DNA from: Elysia marginata
Lineage: Eukaryota > Mollusca > Gastropoda > Plakobranchidae
Assembly: GCA_019649035.1 (NCBI GenBank)
Contig: BMAT01007116.1
Span: forward strand, 138,017 to 165,861
Length of the DNA stretch: 27,845 nucleotides
Direction: 5' to 3'
Both the position numbers and the translations under genes were made by a program. The notes under the pieces are model-generated. The model was not told where the DNA came from and did no database searches. It saw only the letters and a program-made list of their open reading frames with translations. Shown one piece after another: positions 9,611 to 21,059 of the stretch (positions are counted from its first letter, which is position 1; each line of letters opens with the position of its first letter).

Positions 9611-11793
9611 TGAAACTTCTTGGTTAGAATCAAACATTCCTTGATACTTTTTTGGTTAAAGCGAAACAAATCTATACGCTAGACCAAGGGCATTATGATG
9701 CAGTTCAAAATTTACTCCAAATTTTTTCTATCTAATCTTTTATATGCGATTACATTTCTTAAGACGGGTGTTTTCTTATATAACTATATCTATATAATGT
9801 GGGACTGTTTTAAGACTGACCTCTCTTAGGTGTAAAATTCAAAAAGAGGACTCACCAGCGAGCTATCTTGTGGGCGAGGTAGTTTATTTGAATAGCTCTA
9901 GTTGCTGAATCTAAACCTAAAAACGCACCATTGCCCAAGGGGACCTACTCTAAAAGAATTTTTTAATGTTCATGGAACAGGCCTATGGTATAAAACGGTA
10001 GTCACAAACTTAATATTATTATGATATATCGAAAATTGTAAGGGTTAAGGGACTGCGATTCGACAGATACAGCTTTCTCAGGGATATAAGATACTGATGG
10101 ATCGAGTGCATAGAATAATTAAGATACTGATACAATTAGCTGCCTAGCCATTACATTGTCCAAAGTTTTTACTATTTCGGATTATAAACGATGATTCAAC
10201 TCAGTCTGGTAAAGTATCAAGGGGAAAAATCCAAGTCAGTATCGTAAATTAACAACAAAAAAAAAGAATCTTTATCGGTGCAAACCTTTCTATTCTGCTG
10301 GCAAAACGACCATAAAAATTAAAATACCACTTGCAATTAACTAAGTTATTCAAGTCAGTCTGGTAAGTTAACACACAAAAAAATTTTTTTTTATGATCAG
10401 GAAAATTACCCTGCAGTATGGGGCCTACCACTTGAACCAGAGCCTTCAAACTAAGACCAAGTAGCACAAAAAAAGAAGCAACGAAAAAGAAAAAAGACAA
10501 CAAAGGCAATGAGGACTGCCAGTTCCCACCGCAAAAACAAGAATAAAACCCATAGAAACTATGACTAGTCTGAAAAATCTCTTTTACTGTGAGTGAAAAA
10601 ATGGATGTGAACTTGTGAAGCTGGCTGACTTGGTACGACACGCCTACGGCCTCTCACTCGGCTCAATAAATTATTTTGTTTCGTAGCAATTTATCTATGA
10701 CTTGTAATTCAAGCTGTCGCGTACAGCGCAAATTTAACAATTAAAAACTATTCTTAACGTAACTGATGCATTTAGATGTTGAGTGTAACACTAGAAATCG
10801 TCGCAAAAAAATTATGAACTATTAAACAATGCACGTATCTGGTGTAATATTATAAAAAAAAAAAATAAACAACGTTAATCCTGTATGCGGGAATATGGAG
10901 AAATTGAACTCTTCCAAAGCACCTAAAATACCAGGGATGCAAATTTTTCCGATTTTTGGCCAAAAAGACTGGGAAATTAAAAAAAAAAAGATATGCACTA
11001 AACTATGAAAGAAAATCGTCCAGACTTACGACTCAAAGAAAAAGCAAACCGTTTTTTGGAGTGTCCAGCTGTGTAGGACCTTGTACTGAGTTGAATCTAG
11101 CCAACCTTTTTTAGTTAGTTTGTCAGAGATTCTATAGAGGTAGCTTTTGGTTATTAGTGCGGGGTAGAGGACTTCAAAAAGGAGTTAAAATTTTCCTGCT
11201 TTGCTTTTTGTGCAGAAGGCGCATACATCTCTGATCTAGGTAACTATGGTAAACGTTATCTCTATGTGCTGGTGTGTGTCGTTAATTCTTGCATCATGCA
11301 ATGAAACACACCTTCGTTCTTTGGTGATTTTTTTTCTTCATATTTTAAGATCTTTACAAGTTTTCTTAATATGATGGGAAGGGATGAATTTCATTCATAG
11401 CTCTACCAAAGATTAATAGTACGTTATTAGTACGTGTGTATCTTTTTGTAGGTAGTAAGTATCATTCGCTGTAAATATGATAATTGATTTACTACATGAC
11501 ATGCATAGGATGCTATATAGTGCGCCTTTTTAAAATGTATTCTTTTATGAAATAAAATTTGTCTTGTATACATGTCTGAGGTTAATTTAGAAAATACAAT
11601 TTTATGCATGACTTATCTGTTTTTGTGTCATTTTTTGTGAGATTAGAATTTGCGAACCTTGTCACAAAGAGAGAGATAGAGAGCAGACAGACAAACTGAC
11701 AAATAGATGGATGGAGAAGGACATTTGGAGGGCTTAAAGACGAGAAATTTAGAGTTGCAGAGAGAGAGAGTGACAGAGAGAGAGAGAGAGTGA
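9611..11793. other. AT-rich intergenic sequence, no gene recognised
   Basis: I see no credible exon. Around 10228-10270 and 10350-10392 a ~45-bp segment with CAAGTCAGT(A/C)T(C/G)GTAA(A/G)TTAAC is repeated at a spacing of about 122 bp. At 10932 a CAGGGATGCAAATTTTTCC start resembles the left end of a family A MITE, without a matching right end. The 130-residue minus-strand ORF at 10249-10641 is Phe/Leu-rich from A-tracts and matches nothing I know. A GA-rich stretch (about 11660-11800) runs into the next MITE. Confidence 0.5.
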
Positions 11794-12211
11794 GAGAGTT
11801 GCCAACTAGTACCCATTTCAGTGTTTTAGTACAAGAATGACTACCAAAATACTGGAGTACTGATCATGTCACACCTAAAATACTGAAATTAGTTATTCCC
11901 TAGGAAAATATGTGATCTCTTAAATTGGAGAGAAATTATAAAGACAAGGCTTATAAGAAGAGAAATGCACCAGATCATTTAAAAACAAGTCAATGTCTTT
12001 TAAGCTAAACTCATAACATTCTTATAAATTAATCAACTGGAAGTAAAGACAGTTGAACTTCAAATATCAAGGACTTAACCTCATATACGGGTCCCATACG
12101 TCTTAACTTTGTTGGACCTTGTTCTCATAGTGAGTACTCAAATGCTTTGGAAAATACTGAAATGGAGGTCTTAAAGTACTGGAGCCGGTTGATTAGGGGT
12201 TGGCAGCTCTG
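11794..12211 (+). mobile_element. Family B MITE, copy 2 (hAT-like ends)
   Basis: It starts AGAGTTGCCAACT and ends GGTTGGCAGCTCTG, inverted with each other, and aligns over its whole length with 4264-4710. It sits directly against a GA microsatellite, so the left flank and any target duplication cannot be resolved. There is no coding capacity. By eye identity to copy 1 is about three-quarters to four-fifths, with small indels, so the copies are old. Confidence 0.75.
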
Positions 12212-12279
12212 AAAACAGTTTTTGTTTTTTACTGCGAGTGACAATCGAGTGAAAGCACAGGCATAATGGTTATAATATA

Positions 12280-12439
12280 CAGTGGAACCACTCAATAAAG
12301 ACCACCCCTCTTAAATGACTTTAAATTTGAGGACGTCCTGTATATGGGTTTAGTAATTTACCCCTTGAATTAAGACGCCCCTTTCATGAGACCTGTTTTG
12401 ACCCAACATTTTCCAGCTCTTTATTCAGGTGTTCCGCTG
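12280..12439. mobile_element. pogo/Tigger-like MITE, family C copy 1
   Basis: The element is flanked by TA on both sides (12278-12279 and 12440-12441). The left end is CAGTGGAACCACTCAATAAA; the right end, reverse complemented, is CAGCGGAACACCTGAATAAA. TA target sites with CAGTGGAACC-type ends are typical of pogo/Tigger-related Tc1-mariner elements (family knowledge). At 160 bp it is far too short to encode a transposase. Confidence 0.7.
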
Positions 12440-13108
12440 TACTATTTTATAGTTTTCTTGTACTTGTAGATCAATCATGACTTCCAGTAATGTTCTTGCT
12501 GTTCAATGCTAAATAACTGTCTTACATCATAGATAATAATACTGAGAAATATTTACAAATTTAAGTTAGTAAGGTAAAGTATAACCATTGTCGTGGTTTT
12601 ATAGCAACAGATGCTTTTGATGAAGAATAAAATTATACATGTATTTTAAATTCTTCTGTGTTTTATTCCCTTTTGCTGATTATTTTTTGTTTATGTTATT
12701 CTTTCTATAACTAAGATTGACTGACGACAATTGTAAATTTAATGACAGTTGTGAAAGTGAAATTTCTTGAAATTAATAATACAAATGAAAATCAAAATTA
12801 TGTATGAAAGTAACTGAGTAGACAGATGTTGTCTTGCGATCAAGGTTCACCATAGAATCAGCTACGAGCGTCAAGTTTTTCTACATAAAAGGCTAATAAG
12901 ATTCAGCTGAGGCTGCAATTATTCATTCAAATTAGTTTGGCGAAAAAGAAACTTTGAATTTTGTCCAAGTTGAAAGGGAATTTTTTTTTAAAACACTAAA
13001 CTTAAGTAAAAAAAAAGCTACTTCAGAATCTCTAAAATGTGTTCGGAATCGTTAAAAATGAGCCCTTCGAGGTTTTATTCTCCTACTGCAAGTATGCTAA
13101 AATAATGT

Positions 13109-13242
13109 CAGGGTTTTTTCAGGTATTTTTAACCCATTTATTGTTTATTGCATAAATTAAACCTGTCATTTGTTCTATGTGAGATGCAACACCCGACTTA
13201 CTTTCAGCTTTTTCCCCCCTCAAAAACCATTTGGCGTCCCTG
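13109..13242 (+). mobile_element. Family A hAT-like MITE, decayed copy
   Basis: It starts CAGGGTTTTTTCAGG and ends ATTTGGCGTCCCTG. It shares CCATTTATTGTTTATTGCA and the TTTTTCC...CAAAA...TTTGGC(A/G)TCCCTG end with the copy at 750-898. The left end has lost the GCC of the inverted repeat. Confidence 0.45.
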
Positions 13243-13452
13243 CGTCCCATGCAGTATGAACACTAATTAGAACACAGAACGAGAAATGCAACTTTCTTTT
13301 GTTTATCATTACTTTATCTGAAAAGTAAAATCTAAGTTCCAGTTTGTAAAGAAACTAAAAGTAAAACCTAGCTGCATCTGGGCCAGATTTTACTAAAAAA
13401 AAATTGTTGAACTGCCTGAAACAGACATAGGCGATCCTTGTCTATGTTCTTG

Positions 13453-13498
13453 ATATAATAATAATAATAGCAATTATAATAAAAGTAATAACAATAAC

Positions 13499-13539
<41 letters not shown>

Positions 13540-13595
13540 AAACAATAACAATAATAATAATAAAAAGAAGAAGAATAGTAATAATAACAATATAA
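13453..13595 (+). repeat. AAT-rich microsatellite
   Basis: An imperfect (ATA/AAT)n array with AAC and AAG variants. The Tyr/Cys-rich ORF on the minus strand (13368-13661) is produced by this array. Confidence 0.95.
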
Positions 13596-13717
13596 TGCAA
13601 TAATTATGTTAATCCCTTTCGGGAAATTTCGCTTCGTTACACGGCGTAACTGTGTCACCACAGAGCAGCGCCACTAATGCCCTAGCAAACCAGTACATTT
13701 GAAGGCCACTTTAAACC

Positions 13718-13922
13718 CATATGCAGGGTGTTGCAGACGCATATGACAAATTCAAGAATTGCTTGTAGCTGGGTACCCATTTACTTTTACAGGTGGGTGG
13801 ACTGGTCAAAGTATGGTTATATTGCTTTCCCATGGCAATTGCAACATGGCATGATCGGGAATCGAACCCGCGACCTCCGCATCCTGAGTTCGACGCGCAA
13901 ACCACTCTGCCGCGCTGTTTCG
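13718..13922 (-). mobile_element. tRNA-Leu(CAG)-like SINE on the minus strand
   Basis: On the minus strand the order is an A-box-like CGGCAGAGTGGTT (13900-13912 on +), an anticodon-loop-like CTCAGGA (13882-13888) and a B-box GGGTTCGATTCCC (13857-13869). CTCAGGA is the loop of tRNA-Leu with anticodon CAG (family knowledge), so the head probably comes from that tRNA. A ~120-bp body follows to about 13718. The stem pairing is poor, so it is not a functional tRNA. ORFs on both strands here are incidental. Confidence 0.7.
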
Positions 13923-14039
13923 GAAAATAGAAAAAGTGGGTGCGTAAAAATAATACCCCCTCCCCTTGCAAACAAAGTTAATGTGTATAGCTAAGTGTTG
14001 GTGTGCTTGGTAATTTAATGGTTGCCTTAACAAGTCGCT

Positions 14040-15390
14040 AACAGAGGCTAAATAATTTAAAGACTTTCGCCAATGACACTTTTTGTGGCGACATGGTAAA
14101 AGTTATTTTTCTCTCAGTGGATAGGCGGTGGATACTACAAGTCGAAAGTTTAAATGCTTTTGTTAAGATTAAATCACAACAAAAGCAAGCATAATTCGTG
14201 TATTTTCTTTTAAAGCCTACATCTCTCCACTGCTAATTTTATACAATTACATGTATCTGAAAAACTTCATTGCGCAGAGGCTGCCTCCACTATTTATTCC
14301 AAGTCCCATTCGTAGACTGGCTCTTATTGGATCATTTATAACGATACCTGCTGAAGTCTTTATTTGTTAACCAGCCGAACTAAGCAAGAAACCTTTTGCA
14401 ATTAATTTACATGTACTAAAATACAATAAAAGATTATAAAAAGACAAGGCCATTTGGTTTAAGCATTAAACGTTAATGATTAATTCGTGTAATATAACAG
14501 TAATCGTTATCTATTTTGCTAAATTTTCAAAGTACGTTAAGTTTTCAACATAGGCCTAATTGTACATTTTAAAACAATTATAATAAAAAAAAAACAATTT
14601 TGAAACTTTTTTTGTTTGAATAGTGGTAAAACAGTGCCTGTTAACAATATAATATTACATGTCTGTAAAAAATAAAAACCTTTTCTCTGAGAATGCTTTG
14701 ATATGTATAGGCTACACAAAGACTATTCGCATTCATTCAATACGGTCAGCCCTTTTTGTCCACAGAAAGAAAACAAAATACAGGACAAAAAGATATCGCA
14801 GACGGAACACATGGAATCAACACTTTAAGTTAAATTATCACCTCTTTGTATTTTAACATAGATGTAATTACACCATGGCAACATGATAAGTCGTATCGAT
14901 GTCACTAATGGTAAACTACACTTTGAAACAACAGAGTTAAAGTTGCGTTATCGATACGCTTACCTCCATGCGATAATGGGTGTAAATAATCATCGTAACA
15001 CTAGATGTTTAGTCAGCTACCGTCATTATGCGATAATGAGATAAAGAGTCATTTTGAAGTCACCTGAACCGAATCCATTGAATGTACAGGTGAGTAAAGT
15101 TAGGTCAAGTGTCAGTAAAGTGAGTTTTGCAAAATTCTTTGCCAATAATGCGTTTGTTTTAGTATTACTGCCTTGATGACTTCATTATAATACAAATAGT
15201 TGAGGCAGCCACTTCACGATCAACAATGATTGAAAGGTTTTCGATCAGGAGAGTGCAATAGAACAGGCTTTAACTAAGTAGAAATGCCCGAAATATGCTT
15301 TCTTTAAGTATAATTCGAACCTTCGACCTATAGTAATTATATAGTAGTTATAGCGGCTTCCCACGCACTGCCTCGCCACCGAATCAAATA
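14040..15390. other. AT-rich intergenic sequence, nothing recognised
   Basis: No exon, RNA gene or element could be supported. It contains two TACATGTA palindromes (14248-14255 and 14408-14415). The 65-residue ORF at 14659-14856 has no family features. Confidence 0.5.
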
Positions 15391-15553
15391 CAGTGGAATC
15401 CTGATAAAGTCAACACCTCTGGACCCAAAAAACCTGATGACTTTAAGCATAATAAAAATATAACGAAATACAAACCGGAACTGCCAGACAGTGTTGATTT
15501 TGTTTTAAACAAGAGTTTCTCTTAAAGGTGTTGACTTTAAGTGTATTCCACTA
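15391..15553. mobile_element. pogo/Tigger-like MITE, family C copy 2
   Basis: TA flanks both ends (15389-15390 and 15554-15555). The left end is CAGTGGAATCCTGATAAAGT followed by CAACACC; the right end, reverse complemented, is TAGTGGAATACACTTAAAGT followed by CAACACC. That gives an inverted repeat of about 27 bp with few mismatches. The element is 163 bp and non-coding. Its length and ends match 12280-12439. Confidence 0.75.
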
Positions 15554-16035
15554 TATACGCATCTATCCTATTCCTAATCCTAGATCTATGTTAATTTCAT
15601 ACCTTCTTAAAACCTTAAAACCACCAAAAGCTTCACGTCTTTTTCAACAATAAGAAATTTATACTGTTAATTGCTTTGTTATTTTTTTTGTTTGAAAATA
15701 ATATTAATTTCATTTGTCTTTCGTAATTAGCCTGCTGTCTAATTCTAAAGAACTTTATCAAAAATGCTGTATGGCAAATGCATGTAGTAGAAAAATCTTC
15801 TTCACGTCAACAAAAATGCAAACTCTGCGTATTAGCAAAATACTGCATCATTTAAAGAAGAAAAAAATATTGGTTTTAATAATATGTAAGAGGAGCTTGA
15901 TTTACAACATGTACCGCAATGTCGAGTATGGACAGGGATGTTGTAACAGATAACTCCAATTAGGTACCTCAGATAAAATTATCAGGCAGTAAATTTCTTT
16001 ACATGCATTTTCTCTTTATTGTCTATCCCCCCCCC

Positions 16036-16095
16036 TCACACCTCTGCCTTACTCTCTCTCTGTCTCCCTGTCTCTCTGTCTCTCTCTCTCTCTCT
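16036..16095 (+). repeat. CT/CTGT microsatellite
   Basis: A run of CT with TGTCTCC variants following a short poly-C tract. The adjoining region 15556-16035 shows no gene. Confidence 0.9.
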
Positions 16096-17325
16096 TTGAC
16101 ATAATTCATTTAATCAATAAACATCTATACTTACAAGCCATATAAGCTTGGGCTTTTTAAGTGCAAAATTTAAATGATCCAGTAAGTAGGTATCTGGCAC
16201 GGATCACCGAGCATATTCTTAATGCTATTACTAGGATGATGATGATGATGATTCATATGTGTATGACATGGTGATGTGGTCAAAGATTATGGTGGATATG
16301 CAGGCCTACTTACATGTACGTATCACATTCATGTACACACTTTTCTTTTGAAATACATGTATACGGAAGCCGCTCATATAGCTCCTCCCACAACAGTTTA
16401 CTATGATTTCATTTACCCAGGTTGCACTTTATCTCAATATTACATGTATCTCTTATAGGTAAAAAAAACTATTTGTAAGTCAAAGAATGATCTAACTATC
16501 TGTTATTATGTATTTCTCTTATAACCCGAACACTCATTTTTCCTTCCACATTTCTCATTATTTTCTGATAACTAAAGAAAATTATCAACTTTCTGTCACC
16601 ATCACAATCGAAATAGGCGGGTTTCATTGGCGATCCTGTAAATTTAAGCCTGCGACCGGGTTTGGCCGGGATAAACGCTAAGTAAAACAGATCGAGCTGA
16701 GTAAGCCATTGGCTGGTGATTTGGTCAACTTTACCTAGTGACTGTTAGCACAAGGTTTTGCTAGAATTGAAAAAAAAAAAACCTTAGTCAAAGTTCAAGC
16801 AATTTTCAACATCAACTATTTTATAAGAAAAGGGCCCCCTTTTTTAGCTAATGGAATAATAAGGTCTAAAAAAAATAAAACCGACTGAGCCATTCTAGGA
16901 AATTTCATCGCCAGTCTTGAGAAAAAAAATTCATACGCTTCTTAGTCCCTCTCTTTATACATTTTCACAGAATCTATTGTATTATAATGGCCTTTAATCG
17001 ATCGAAATATTCTTTGAAAGCTCAATTTTAAAACTAATGTTAAAGTGTATGGGGATAAAGAAATTGTATTTCTAATCTAAGTCTAATTTTACCTGCAACA
17101 AAACTTACAACAGCAAAAAAATGAATAAAAGATACTTGAAAAAGAGAGAAATATAGATAGGTAGATAAATAGGTTGGTGGGCGGTAAGTTGTCGGTATAT
17201 AAACAAGAAATTTAGACAAAAAGAAAGTTAAGCCTAAGGGTTGGTAGTTACAACGCATTAGTGAGTATCATTATGTATATAAAAAAGACAAAAAAATAGA
17301 AAAGGTATGATTTTATATGGAAAGA
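16096..17325. other. Intergenic sequence with clustered TACATGTA palindromes
   Basis: No gene could be supported. Three perfect TACATGTA sites occur within about 140 bp (16311, 16354, 16441). The short ORF 16276-16458 simply spans this cluster. Confidence 0.45.
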
Positions 17326-17395
17326 GACAGACAGAAAGAGAGAGAGAGAAAGAGAGAGAGAAGGACAGAGAGATGGAGAAAGAGAGAGATAATGA
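17326..17395 (+). repeat. AG-rich microsatellite
   Basis: GACA/GAGA repeats, slightly interrupted, directly before the GATA array. Confidence 0.9.
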
Positions 17396-17408
17396 TTAAA
17401 AAGGAACA

Positions 17409-17422
17409 GATGGGTAGATAGA

Positions 17423-17509
<87 letters not shown>

Positions 17510-17664
17510 GCAGATAGGTAGGTAGATAGATAGATAGATGAATATAATATAAATAGACAGAAAGATAGGTAAATAGATAGTTAGATGGATAGATAGATTG
17601 CTAGATAAATAGAATATAAATAGATAGGTTGGTAGATAGATAGGTAGGTAGATAGATAGATAGG

Positions 17665-17704
<40 letters not shown>

Positions 17705-17730
17705 CAGATAGATAGATAGGTAGATAGAAT
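17409..17730 (+). repeat. Long (TAGA)n / GATA microsatellite
   Basis: About 320 bp of GATA repeats with GACA and GGTA variants and several interruptions with AATATAAATAGA. Tyr-Leu-Ser-Ile ORFs on the minus strand are products of the repeat. It ends into a TACATGTA palindrome at 17730-17737. Confidence 0.95.
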
Positions 17731-17739
17731 ACATGTATG

Positions 17740-18949
17740 CAGATAGACGTTGAAAGACGTAGGCGCATACATAGCTAAAATAGAGACAGGTGGCTTAATC
17801 GGTGAATTATAAAAGAGTAAGATTAACTAGATAAAGTAGATAAAATTAAAATAACACTAGCAGAGCCAAGTTGGCGTCCATCAACCAAACAAAGCTTTAT
17901 ACGGTACCCCAATGACTTCACTCTAATACTAGCACTTCACCGTCAAAACAAAACAAAAATTAAATGAAACAACAAATTTGCATACAGATAATATCGTAAG
18001 CCCCCAGAACACTTTATCGACATGCCCTGTCAATTCATTTCTTATTCTATGCAAATGTATTCAGTTTGAAGGAAAACATTATTTTCGATTAGGCTGAAAG
18101 TATTGTTAAACGCCCTAAGGGTATCTATTTGAATGAAAACAATGCTATATAGTAGCATCATATTGTCACAATTCGCCAAGAACCATGACATTCTGCGTCT
18201 ATTCCCAAGCAGCCTGTTAGCTTAGAAGAAGACCGATACCTAAAAGCACTATGAACTTCTTACAGTGTCATGTTTCCTTTTGTTTAAAACAAAGTGGGAT
18301 ATTCTAATTCGATACCCCATTAATTCGGATGAAGAGAGTGACAACGGTTAGAGAAATGAAAATCGATAGAGCAGCATTAAGTGTGCTAGCCCCTGATTCT
18401 ATAGTAGTAAAACGCTGTTACATCTAGAATATAAGCTTTACTTTTGATTGCCTTGTGTAACGCGGAGGCAGATGCAGCGGCCATGCCTATGGCTATACAT
18501 GTACTATAGATAGGCCTTAGGTAGACCCCCAGACTGAGGGTCTATGGTCAAGAGTAAGTAGACACCTGTGGTATCTCCCCTGATATTTCGGATTACCTAG
18601 CCTTCCGAGGTCATAAATTCCAAAATGCTAAAAATTGAAGTCGACGATCATGTGGGGTACTTAATAAACAAGCTGCATACCAAAGACCATGCGCTCAGAA
18701 GGACGATGCCTTCAGGGAAGGAAATCCAGAACGACTTTTGGTGCCCGTTACCCAATCGTCTGCTGCAAAACCCTAGCTAGCTGCCCAATGGTGTTATTAA
18801 ATCATACGTTATCGTCGTCCGCGCGCAAGGTTTCTATAGTATATCATTGCGCTGCCATTAATTCTAACATAATGGTTAATAGCATAATAAAAAATTAATA
18901 TACAAAGACCTGCAATGAGTCTCCCTATTACAGTATGTGCTTTCTTGCC
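17740..18949. other. Intergenic sequence, nothing recognised
   Basis: No supported gene. There is a short inverted repeat TAGACCC...GGGTCTA near 18520-18545 and a TACATGTA at 18496-18503. The 69-residue ORF at 18689-18898 has no family signature. Confidence 0.45.
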
Positions 18950-19011
18950 TGTAACTATGTAAAGCGCTCTGAGCATCGCCATAGGCAGTGGTAAAGCGCT
19001 ATAAAAAAGTC

Positions 19012-19090
<79 letters not shown>

Positions 19091-19092
19091 AA
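18950..19092 (+). mobile_element. SINE/LINE 3' tail with TTA microsatellite
   Basis: The sequence GTAAAGCGCTCTGAGC, then about 18 bp, then GGTAAAGCGCTATAAAA runs into a long (TTA)n array (about 19017-19090). The paired AAAGCGCT motif followed by an ATT/TTA run is a recurring 3' tail of several invertebrate and fish retroposons (family knowledge). No tRNA-like head could be found upstream, so it is a 5'-truncated fragment or an incomplete recognition. Confidence 0.5.
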
Positions 19093-20170
19093 CTTATTGC
19101 ACGGGGTCGGTCATAGTAGGTGATTCTTTGAAAACTTCACTTGGCTGACAATGAAAGATTTTTAAAAAGTCCTTGCAAATTTGCAAGGAAGCGTTTTGCT
19201 ATGATGAGAGCGATTCAGCTAATTTTCAGTGGTTCGATCTCTTTAATGACTATGGTTATACTAGACACTTTGTGATCACACCATTCTGTCCTAAGTGCTT
19301 CAAAATCATTTAGGCTTTAGTGTGTCAGAAATCATCAACTCCAAGAAAGTCCTTAACATTAACAATCTCCATCCTTGGCCTTGAGTATTATCAACAACTG
19401 CAACTAACAAAATTATTGAATGTTCTAAAACATGTTCCCTTTATTCATGAATAAAAATTTTTTTTCAAAATGTCACGTCTGCAGTTTTGAGCTGAAATTT
19501 ATTTTAATTCTCTTTGGTAATTAATTATTTGTTAACCTAGTATTAGATAACTGAAATAGCTAACCCGAAATTCTAGTGAGCAGCAATGGGTAGACAAAGG
19601 TTTTCGATGATCAGATAGTATTTAAGGAAATAGAAGACATCAATCGAGTGTGGGTCTACACATAAGTACAGAAGGGTTAAATTTTGTTACAGGAAAACCT
19701 TCATAAGACTGTAGCAAAATAACTCGCCAGATGCATAATAATGAAAGTTATTAAAATAAATGTACGGGGTAAAAATTACCCCTCTCTCGGAGGTAAAACA
19801 GAAGAAGGAAGAAAAAAGGTGACATTGTTTCATTTTAAAGTGGGATGAAACTGCAATAAAGGTACACTCTCTTTCACAAAATCTTGATGGCACAAAAAAG
19901 CGCATTTGCACTAAAAAAAATAAAATCTGCCCAAGATTAACCTCAAAATGTATAAAGATTCTTTTTAATGAAGTATCAGCATTAGGTGCTCGACGTTTTT
20001 TTTTTTCAATACACATAGGTTTTTGCTTGTATTATACAATTTTAGGGCAAAACAGAGTAAAGGGTGTATCCAAACCAAAACGGCATCCAGATCATGCGGG
20101 ACTGAATTTCACTACAGCGTATGTTAAAGAATATCACAAGCTACATCCTTAATTACACATATTTGTATCC
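19093..20170. other. Intergenic sequence with a perfect 18-bp palindrome
   Basis: The only marked features are the perfect palindrome CCTTGCAAATTTGCAAGG (19171-19188) and one copy (about 19589-19677) of a diverged ~90-bp repeat whose mate is near 21239-21325. The minus-strand ORF 19687-20016 (109 codons) is rich in Phe and Cys, has no family signature and is probably chance. Confidence 0.45.
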
Positions 20171-20245
20171 TCTTTCTTTGTCTCTGTCTGTCTGTCTGTC
20201 TGTCTGTCTCTGTCTCTGTCTGTGTGTGTGTGTCTCTCTCTCTTG
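20171..20245 (+). repeat. CTGT / GT / CT microsatellite
   Basis: Successive (TCTG)n, (TG)n and (CT)n tracts. ORFs on both strands here are repeat artefacts. Confidence 0.9.
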
Positions 20246-21059
20246 CAATATCAGCTCTGCAGAGAACATAGGCCGTCAAGAATCTTTCTCCAATGCTCCT
20301 GCTTGTTCTGTGCCATTTGCCATTGTACATGTATCAATATACATTCAGTATAAAAATTTGAAATTAGAAAAATATATTTATTATTATTTATTTAAACGTA
20401 GAATGATGTGTTTCACATTCTATTTTACTTTTTATTGACGTAAACCATATCAACAGGGAACAATAATTGACCCGTTATGATAATTATGATAATGGTAATA
20501 TTAGCTTTTATTAAAATAACTTTACCGATAAAGAGAAAGTAAATTATTTCTTTTTTACGAAGGCCTCGTCATGATTTTTTTTATCTTTTTACGAATTTGA
20601 AAGGAAAGTGTCAAGCTTTTAGAACTGTATTTTGAGAGTCCTTATCATTCTGTTCAGAATATGGCAAAATGAAAATGATTGTCGCTGCGATTTTAGCTTT
20701 TGAAAAAAAAAGAAATAAAGAATAGAGAATTCATTTCGATGACCCTTTTCTCTATTTAAAGCGGAAGGTGAGAGTAAACATAACTGACAAAAGGCGCCAT
20801 GGAAAACTCTGCGATATCATTTATGTGACACACTGTCTAAGATTGCCCCTGCCGTATTGCAGTATTGGAACTTCACGCAGACTGATTTGCTTTTATCTTG
20901 TGTGTGACGTCAAAGCCCAAGGACACACGCGATGCAATCTAGTATATGACTGTACATTGTAGTTGTAAGATTCGCAAAAGCTGTAGCTGTAGAGTATAGA
21001 AAAGTTGGTGGTGGTGGAGCGGGGAGCGAGAGGGAGGGGGTGAGAACAATACTGCTATA
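20246..21059. other. Intergenic sequence, slightly GC-richer at 20760-20960
   Basis: No gene supported. A perfect CRE-type palindrome TGACGTCA lies at 20905-20912 and a TACATGTA at 20326-20333; neither has a promoter context that I can see. The 64-residue ORF at 20768-20962 has no family features. Confidence 0.4.

Noticed and set aside
10249..10641. 130-residue minus-strand ORF
   Set aside because: Phe/Leu-rich from A-tracts, spans a local direct repeat, no recognisable domain and no splice or promoter support.
13845..13922. A functional tRNA-Leu gene on the minus strand
   Set aside because: The anticodon loop fits, but the stems are mismatched and a SINE body follows.
11869..16043. Brachyury half-sites TCACACCT at 11869-11876 and 16036-16043 as autoregulatory sites
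   Set aside because: About one 8-mer match is expected by chance on both strands; one copy lies in a MITE and the other beside a CT array, without clustering.
17326..17737. A CRISPR-like array
   Set aside because: The repeats are simple tetranucleotide tandem repeats without unique spacers, and the DNA is animal.
17396..17772. Tyr-Leu-Ser-Ile repeat ORFs on the minus strand
   Set aside because: They are translations of a GATA microsatellite, with no coding signature.
18689..18898. 69-residue + strand ORF
   Set aside because: No family signature, no nearby splice structure, length expected by chance.
19687..20016. 109-residue minus-strand ORF
   Set aside because: AT-rich, no recognisable domain, and composition like the surrounding non-coding DNA.
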